Source: Punica granatum (taxonomy: Eukaryota > Streptophyta > Magnoliopsida > Myrtales > Lythraceae). From it: a stretch of 64,000 nucleotides of DNA. How positions within the stretch are numbered: the first letter of the stretch is position 1; each line of letters starts with the position of its first letter. Below the pieces are notes generated by a model. That model saw nothing but the letters and a program-made list of their open reading frames with translations, made no database searches and had not been told where the DNA came from. Shown here in pieces: positions 56,401-64,000 of the stretch. Position numbers and translations under genes: made by a program. The stretch spans positions 21,322,354-21,386,353 of the forward strand of contig NC_045132.1 of NCBI RefSeq assembly GCF_007655135.1, written 5' to 3'.

Positions 56401-58430
56401 TTAAATAGATGAACGATTATAATTAATTTCTTCTTTAATCATGATTTTATGTTTCGATTTTCAGCCCAGGTTTCCTCTTTTTGCACTATGTTGCATGTAC
56501 AATTCTGTTTTCGTATGGATCGTGTCTCGACGGAATATATTTGCCCGAAAGAATGGATTCAATAATGGTTAGATCGGATAATTAATGTTGATTAATGTTG
56601 TTTGATGTTACATCAACAGGATCAAGCATAGATGGACCGAGCCTAGTTGTGGGGGTATGGGATTTATATAAAAGAGAACAATAGATGCATTCCTCAATTA
56701 TAATTCGGATATATAGAGAACATTTTTTTTTAATGTCGGTCATGAGATGATTTTTTTTGTCGTTCTTCAGGCAAAAAAAGTCATAAACACATAAAGTAAA
56801 AGATAAAATTATTTTTTCTGACCTTTTTTTATATTTCTTTTCAAATCTTTTCCCCTGAAAAGAGCCGAATTTTCAACGTATGTTTCTGGATCACGCCGAA
56901 TTTTCAATGTTTGATTAAGATGTAAAAATCGCAACGATCTCACGGAGAAAGACTCTTGATTTTGAACCAATTAAGTACATGAAAAATATGGAAATTGGGA
57001 GACAAAGATATGAAAGTAAAGTGGCAAATTCCATGGAAAGATGCTCAGAGGCAGGATTTTATAGTCCACTTTGGGCCTTTAAATGCGGACGATTCATGAA
57101 AATGCATGTTTTGGTCCACGAAAGGGTCCATGCCAGGAATTTTTATTTATATTTATTTGTACTAAAAATGAAAGGACCCACAACATCGAATATTGATAAA
57201 CTAAAATAGAAAAAAAAAGAAAAAAAAAGAGTCCGTGTTCCATGGCTTAGATTTTTCACATTTATATGGTATTTATAAATACTAATTCTCAATAAAAATA
57301 TAATTAGTGTATTCTAAATCTATTTTTCTTAATAATATTTAATGTTGACAATTTTTGTAGGTGAATTCATTTCATTTTTTGCTTAACACGCGGATGCATA
57401 GTTATTTTTACATATATGTGCATATGTAATAGGCACATATGTTACGTATTTGTTAGTGTTATGATATTAAATTACTGTTAATGGTTCTCAATTTAATAAT
57501 AGAAATATTAAAATATTGATTATTTAAATAAAAATATCTCAATTATGATTTTCGAAGATTGGAAAATACCCTAAAATTACATATTTAATTAAAATAGACC
57601 AATAATTTGCAAATTACACGAGCAAAATGTTAGTATCTATACTACCATATAAAGGGAAAATTTGATGTCCCCTAATAGTTATTTTTATTATGATTTTACT
57701 ATGCCCTTAAGAACCTTAACTATAATAAAAAAAACAAAAATAATGCATAAAAAGTCGGGACAAAATAGTAAAAATAATTATGCACATCACTCTTCGCAAT
57801 TTTTTTTTCTTTTTTACTAGTGTCTCACTTCGCTCCCCCTTTACTCTTCTTTTCTCTCCTTTTCTTGTTTCTCCTTCCATTTCTTCCCAGTTATTATCCA
57901 TTCCCATTGTTTTTTCAATTTAAATATAACTTTTTTCCTTAAAAAAATTTAATATGACCTCGATTAATTTTTACGATGTGACTGTAAACTCTAGTTTATA
58001 TAAAATTTAAAATTGATTAATGTACGTGGCTCTAATATGGTATTGATGATATTGTAGATGTGACAATTATTGCCTTCTCTCTGGTAGCTGTCACCGCATA
58101 TAAAGCAGAGCAACAGTTGCCTCTTTTGTGCCCCCCCACATGACAAAACACAGAGATCTGACTGGGGAGTGATCAAATCTTCTCGGTAGCTTCTCTTGTT
58201 CCTTACTAGTAGCAGTAGGAGGTAATGCAGTAGAGTAGGGATACACATCATTGCATATCAAGTAAAAGATTTTAATTTTAATTTTCGTGATAAAATTATA
58301 TTTACTTCTCTATTAATTATTTAAAAATTTTATTTTATTATATTAAATTCACGAGTCTCTCTTATCAGAAAAAAAAACTTCTCTTGTTCTTTTAAAGAAT
58401 TGATCGATCATGTAGATCTCCTCTTAAGTT
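53440..58430. other. AT-rich intergenic spacer
   Basis: I see no gene with family features in this 5-kb stretch. The longest frames (55157-55402 minus, 56979-57209 plus, 57991-58251 minus) lack recognisable domains and splice partners. Confidence 0.6.
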
Positions 58431-58439
58431 ATTATGATA

Positions 58440-58805
58440 ACGTTTGGTAAAAGAGTAGAGTATGGTTATACTTAACTCCATGAGATGAAGACAGAAATGG
58501 TTGGGTGAATTTATTATTAAAAAATTAGTTATAATTATGGTTACGAAAAAGCGCGTGAGAGAATTTATTATTAAATTGAAAGAGAAGATAAAAAAATAAT
58601 GATTATATTGTTAAATTGAGAAAAAAGTAATAAATAGTTGAAAACTTTTAATATTAAAAAATTAATCGTAATAATTATTAAGAAAAATTATATGAGATAA
58701 TTAATTATAAATTGAAGAAAATGATAAAAAAAATAATGATTGTGTTATTGAATTGAGATAAAAGTAAAGTAAAGTAAAGTTAAGTAAAGTATGATTTAAC
58801 AAACA
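58440..58805. mobile_element. MITE-like element with internal repetition
   Basis: It starts aacgtttggtaaaagagtag and ends gtatgatttaacaaacaaac. Inside, a block around attattaaa(a/t)aa.. ttagttataat and aataatgattgtgttattgaattgag is repeated two to three times at about 130-base spacing. It shares phrases with the elements near 53170 and 60120. Confidence 0.5.
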
Positions 58806-58985
58806 AACAAAGCTTCCCTCAAGTAAAGGCCCCAGATCCCCTTAAATTGCCAGAGTTGCCTTCTAGCCCCTTTCTTTCTTTCTTCCTTTTCTTTTTGTGA
58901 GATTTATATATGAATTTTCTATTTCTTTATCCGTGAATTTTATTACTTTTAAGCATACTTTTTTTTATCATAATTTAGCCTATTT

Positions 58986-59009
58986 GATATATATATATAT
59001 ATATATATT
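58986..59009. repeat. (TA)n microsatellite
   Basis: About ten TA units. Confidence 0.9.
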
Positions 59010-60020
59010 TATATTCGAGTTCAACAAAGCGTTGTTGCGAGATTGATGTCAGCCAGAATTTATTGGAAAGTTATTTAGATAGAATAGTCACACAATCGTA
59101 CTTCATTGTGAAAGCATTCACTCGATTGGGACCAGATAGTATTCATAAACCATACCTATAAAACTAAAAGTACGTTTTTCCAATAAATAGAGCCGTCAAT
59201 AAAAAAAATATTTATAGTTACTAAAGATCTTTTCTTTTTATGTAGTGAGATCCACAAAACATAAAGTTGATTTAATATAGCGGATTACATATAACTTACC
59301 TGGGAATATTCATTAAAAGAATCAAATGGTTTTCCAGTCTTTTGCCAAGGAAATGTAAGTATCACTAAAAGTGAGAAACTCTTTTCGAAATTATAATTGT
59401 TTTCCTTTTTTTGGAAAAGTAACCCTTAAAATTATGAATAATAATTAATGACAAATTTTATGTTATCTACAATGCATCTACCTAAAAGAAATTATCCACT
59501 GTATATGCAAAAACAATAGAATACGCTTTTTGAAGAGTACATTAATTCGATAAATATATTTAGAAAGATTGGGATCCCCGCAAAATCTACAAGCACGCCA
59601 ATATTCAATAAGGACATTCACTAATTAATTTGTCAGGTCGTTTTCGTGTTTTTGATGGGTTGCATTGCATCAAGTGACAAAGCCTGTAGTAATGGTCAAC
59701 GTCGACGTGTTTATTAGATAGAGGCAAAGGGCAACAAATCAATATTTTTGAAAGTCAGTTTTGGTTAATCAATTCAATATTATATTTGTTCTTCCTATAT
59801 AAGATGATGGCCGAAGTTAATGATATATCATGGCCAAGGTACACATGGAAAGCATGGTCAAAATGAGATATATACACGCCATGCATCTACAAGTATAGAA
59901 ATTTAATTAAAAATAGCTAGAGGTTCGGCCCAATTAACCTTCTAGGAAAATGGTATGTCCAAAAATGTTCATTGCAATGCATTTTAGTATCAAAAAATTA
60001 CAACTACATCGTATAATAAA
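59010..60020. other. AT-rich spacer
   Basis: Nothing recognised. Confidence 0.55.
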
Positions 60021-60029
60021 CTGAGTAAT

Positions 60030-60395
60030 GATTCATTTGATTTCATAGTTGAAATTTTACTCCATCCCGTTCTAGCCTAATAAGGGATAAAAGTGTATAT
60101 TCCATGTATATAATATATGGGGAGTTTATTATTAAAAAATTAGTTATAATAATGATTAGAAATAAATATATGTGAGAAATTATTATTAAATAAAAAAATA
60201 AAAAATATATATATGTTGATGTAATAGTAGATGATAAATTTATAATTAAAAATATAATTATAATAATGATTTGAAAAAAAAGTGTAAGTGCAAATTTCTT
60301 TTAAAATTGGAGAAAATTAAAAAAGCATGAATTAAGGGAAAAATGAAGCGGCATGTAGTGTAATATAATATCATTTTAAAATCAAACGCCACCTA
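60030..60395. mobile_element. MITE-like AT-rich element
   Basis: It contains tttattattaaaaaattagttataataatgatt as seen (with changes) in the element at 58440, and ends aaaatcaaacgccacctaag, like the aaaatcaaacgggctatt end of the 53170 element. Left end not clear. Confidence 0.45.
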
Positions 60396-60399
60396 AGAC

Positions 60400-62400
60400 T
60401 GTCCGTACATGCAAATCCAAGATCATGCGGCTGAGAGAGAGGGAATCTCTCAGATCCCCATGTCGATCTCCGTCCACGAATCTCGGGCTTCAGAAGTCCA
60501 GTAGCTCCTCTTCACTGACTTCACCCTCCATCTTTCCCAAAATATCGAGATAGCCACTGGCATCTCTCAGACAATATTCCTCCCTTGGATCCATTTTTCG
60601 CATTTAAATGTAACTGTCAAAAAGTTTCCCAAAAACTTTGTTTTTTCTACGTAGGACTAAAGCGCCGATTGTCTACCCGGGAAAAAAAAAAATCTGTTGT
60701 AATTGATAATTGGTTAAATTAATATAGTGACATAGGTTGAAATCGAGAAGTTTCAATTTTAATTCTTATTAATAGAAGTTGTTATATTTTTTTTTCCTTA
60801 TTATTATTCTAGAATAACTAGCCTGTCTATTGCATATGCGATGTATGGGTTTTTAATATATGTGTTTTATTCAAAGTTTTACTAAAATACTTTTAGAAGA
60901 CAAATTCCATAATTGAAGCGTTTCTTATTTGATAAATTCGTATTCCAATAGGTCTAATAAAATTAAAAATTTTACGCATAAATTAAGGTCATAAATTTAA
61001 CATAAAATAATCTTTTAGTGAGTGATTTTCTAACAAACACATAATATTTTCAGTTAGAAATCAGACATGTTGATAATTGAACCAATTAACATATAAATTA
61101 TTCTATTTAATTTAATTTTTAGATAAGTAATAAAATAAATAAATTACTAACTAGATATGCCTAATACATTTTTCTAAAATTAACCTCTTTTATGTACCGT
61201 TTAAATTAATAAATTTGGAGATATCTACAAAAAAAATTTACAATCAATATATAAATAAACACATGCGAATTTGCTACTAAAAAATTATTAATATTTTAAA
61301 TTCTTTATAGTGTACATTAAATACAATATTAAATAAGTTATGATATATACGTATTTCTTCATTTGACAAGATTGATGTGAAAGTTATACATTATATATAC
61401 TTAAATTGTTGCAATGTTAATAAGAGCAAAATACCTAAATACAACAATCTCTTTTAAATATTTTAGACCATCATCTCCTATAACAAAAACTTATATTCAT
61501 TTGGTGTATATAAATTCTAAGATTCATTTTGTTGTGAATCATTTTCCAACAAACAAAATTGAATTTGATTTTTATAGAAAAAAATTAATTGTTTATACTA
61601 ATACATTTACTGTATAATAAATTGGCCAATTTCTACTTTATGTTATGTATTATAGATTTGATGTTCTTCCCTTATAATAAAAAAACAAAAGGAAGAAGTT
61701 TGTCATGTGAAATGGATTAAATGGGCCAACCGTTTTGACTGAATGATCAATCGTCCCGTAAAAAGTTTTAACATTTTAAGAAAATTTAACAATTATTATT
61801 CACCTTGTGATGAAATTAATGATAGTCAGAGCATAACTCTAATAATTTACCTCTCTATACACCTCCTGATCAGAAAACCGAGCTTCCCCTTGGTCCAAAT
61901 TTTTGGTATGTCCCTGAATGGAGCAGTACTCTCTAATTCCGACCATGATTCAGAGGCTTGATATTTACCGGTTCTTGTCTATGAAATTTCTTACGTCCCT
62001 TTCATCCATTTCGGCATAATACGCAAAAAACAAAAACAAAAAAGTTACTTTAATACTACTGGGAAATACTTTAACGAATGCGGCAATTTCTCTTCTATTA
62101 TTATTCATTTTAACCACGAGTTGGTGGCCTTTACCCGAGTTTAATTTCGTTAGCCAGTTTCTGTTAAAGCATTATCTAAAAGTGCCCTTGATGATGATAA
62201 TGAAAGCATAAAAGGAATAGATCATTGTGCATGAAAGTAACAACACAGTCCGGGTAAAATTTTATGTTGTCGGGAATGTAAGAGCACGTCATTTTTCACT
62301 ATTCAAAATCTATCGTCAAAATGCATCAATTACATATTGCGGTCGCTATAATAAGGTCCGTAAATATGAATTTCAATAGTATCGAGTTAACTTATCTGTA
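60400..62400. other. AT-rich spacer
   Basis: No gene recognised; frames are short and AT-driven. Confidence 0.6.
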
Positions 62401-62402
62401 GC

Positions 62403-62689
62403 GTGTACCACATTGAAATAACACAGAATGCGATGGATTCCTTAAATGGATCGGAAGAGCTCCTTATTGCTGAGAAGCTTTTGTGCGAATTGGTGGTGAC
62501 AAAAGCGGGAACATGCCCCCTCTCTCCAGCCAACACGCGAAAGGGAATGGCTTTCTTCGAGAAAGTAGCTGTGTCTCAACATTTTACCAGAATCGTCTTA
62601 AAACTATGTATTTGGTGCTATACATAAAAGTGAAAGACATCTGCACTTAAAATTATATATGTGTGGTGCTGCTGATGCATGCTCTCAGC

Positions 62690-62722
<33 letters not shown>

Positions 62723-63095
62723 ATATGGTGCTGTACATGTATCGTGAGCTATATTCTGAATTTTCAACGTGTTATGTTATATCTACTGATTTTCAGTGGC
62801 AAGATGAGCGCTGGATCGTCTCTTTCAGCGAGTTCTCCTGTTCCAGCTCCTCGGTCCAGTCAAAGGGACCCCCAGTGGTAGGTAAAACCCGCAACCGCCT
62901 CCCTCTGGGCGACGATGGACTCCGTCCTTCTGCGGAGCAATTTCGAGCAGAGGAGCTTGCTTCGCAGCATTGTCCATCCGTAGAGCAATGAATGCGTATT
63001 CCACCGAGCAATGATGCCTTTGCTGGGCTACCCCGTTACGGACTTGATAAAAAATGACACATATCCCTTGATTGGCTAGCTTGAAGGTCCACACC
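62403..63095. other. GC-richer island with short open frames, unassigned
   Basis: Two stretches (about 62430-62600 and 62780-63050) are less AT-rich than the surroundings and have open frames on both strands, such as plus-strand MDSLNGSEELLIAEKLLCEL. No domain or convincing splice pattern was found. They may be decayed exons or captured fragments. Confidence 0.25.
62691..62714. repeat. (TA)n microsatellite
   Basis: About eleven TA units between the two GC-richer stretches. Confidence 0.85.
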
Positions 63096-63099
63096 CTTT

Positions 63100-64000
63100 A
63101 ATTTAAATCGGGAGATCTAATGCCTCGGAAAGTCTTCAGACCTCTTCACTTGTTTTTGTCTAGTACCATGATTAGGGGTCCACGAACTCATCCATCATGG
63201 AACATCCTCTTCGAAATAGCTCGTCTTCATGACCACAATTAGAGTTGGGCCCACTTTGTATTTCCTCGGTTGTGGGTTGTTAATGGGCCTTGGCCTCAAG
63301 TGGGTCAATTCCCTTCGATTTTTCCAATTTTGCAAATATTTCAGTTATGTTTCACCAAATTTCAAATTCTCTTCAGATCGGGTTGAAAGAGATGTCGAAC
63401 GCAAGACATGCAAGTAACAATTTCTTGATAAAATTTTCCCCCGCAATCAACATATCAGTCATTAGTATATGGAAAGAATAAACCAGCCTTAGCACGGTCC
63501 AAGCTTGCATGTCTTGTTGATGCTATGTGATGCAAAGCTACTGAACTTATTGTGCGGGTGAGCAGTTGTACCCAACATATGACATATATAATAGTAGCCA
63601 TAAAAGCGTCAAACCGGTCGAGTTTTAATTTACAGGTCACTTTCCATTTCGCTCTCGAATGCATTTGCAATATACGTTCGACGTAATCACTTTGTTAAAC
63701 AGAGTTTCTGATCATCCAATGTTTTACCTCATATGTCATCATGCATGCTTTAATTAATCCCATCAACATCTGCCTAAGTTTGGCCCCGATGACTCTTTTT
63801 TTTTTTTGGGTGTTTTTTTCGTGTCTGGACACATTTATGAGACGCCCATAAATTACATTCCAACTATATTTTATAGTTGGAATTTTTGGATTTTGACTTT
63901 GATAACATATCAATAGAGACAAATAATTGACCCAATTTATGTGGATTTCTGGCCGTCCTTTCTGGCTCGTCGTTTTCCCGACAAAACAGAACTTGGGCAT
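63100..64000. other. spacer at the window end
   Basis: No gene recognised. The minus-strand frame at 63695-64000 runs off the edge and looks non-coding. Confidence 0.5.

Noticed and set aside
1..64000. CRISPR arrays, operons or prokaryotic mobile elements
   Set aside because: No spaced identical repeats or bacterial-type gene clusters; intron structure shows plant nuclear DNA.

Overview
This is nuclear DNA of a flowering plant, very probably a eudicot. Genes are split by GT-AG introns, the spacers are AT-rich, and there are fold-back elements, a SINE-like family, LINE remnants and long dinucleotide repeats. Every recognisable product is a plant type: a ZAT-like zinc finger, an E-class PPR protein, a GH79 heparanase-like enzyme, a chloroplast ClpF-like protein, a phytocystatin and a DUF863 protein. 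I cannot name the species from the sequence alone.

The gene-rich part is about 2-49.5 kb. In order it holds: an ELM2/SANT chromatin-type protein (+, 3.0-4.5 kb); a four-finger C2H2 repressor (+, 6.6-8.0 kb); an 11-exon secreted LRR protein (+, 10.4-12.4 kb); an intronless PPR protein (-, 12.7-14.3 kb); a tRNA-Thr(AGT) gene; a 0.6-kb direct duplication; a 9-exon GH79 gene (+, 16.2-18.9 kb); a stem-loop carrying a miR398-like 21-mer (+, about 19.5 kb); a five-exon gankyrin-like ankyrin protein (+, 20.4-22.2 kb); an 8-exon ClpF-like gene with a 4-base frameshift (-, 23.4-26.0 kb); a 14-exon macro/Sec14 protein (-, 28.0-32.1 kb); a small putative chloroplast protein (-, 33.3-34.9 kb); a cystatin with a nonsense codon (-, 37.8-38.1 kb); and a three-exon DUF863 protein (-, 44.0-47.6 kb). 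I built the exon models by hand; every junction is GT-AG and keeps phase except where a lesion is stated.

The last 14 kb (49.8-64 kb) is AT-rich and almost gene-free. I see a LINE RNase H remnant, a SINE-like copy, several related MITE-like AT-rich elements and microsatellites. The first kilobase is an AT-rich degenerate tandem repeat.

I see no new multi-gene system. The best observations are the MIR398-type hairpin in what looks like a conserved gene neighbourhood, three separate small lesions in otherwise well-preserved genes (LRR leader, ClpF, cystatin), the near-perfect match between exons and leucine-rich repeats in the LRR gene, and a fold-back element with a nested GC-rich palindrome and a 7-bp target duplication.
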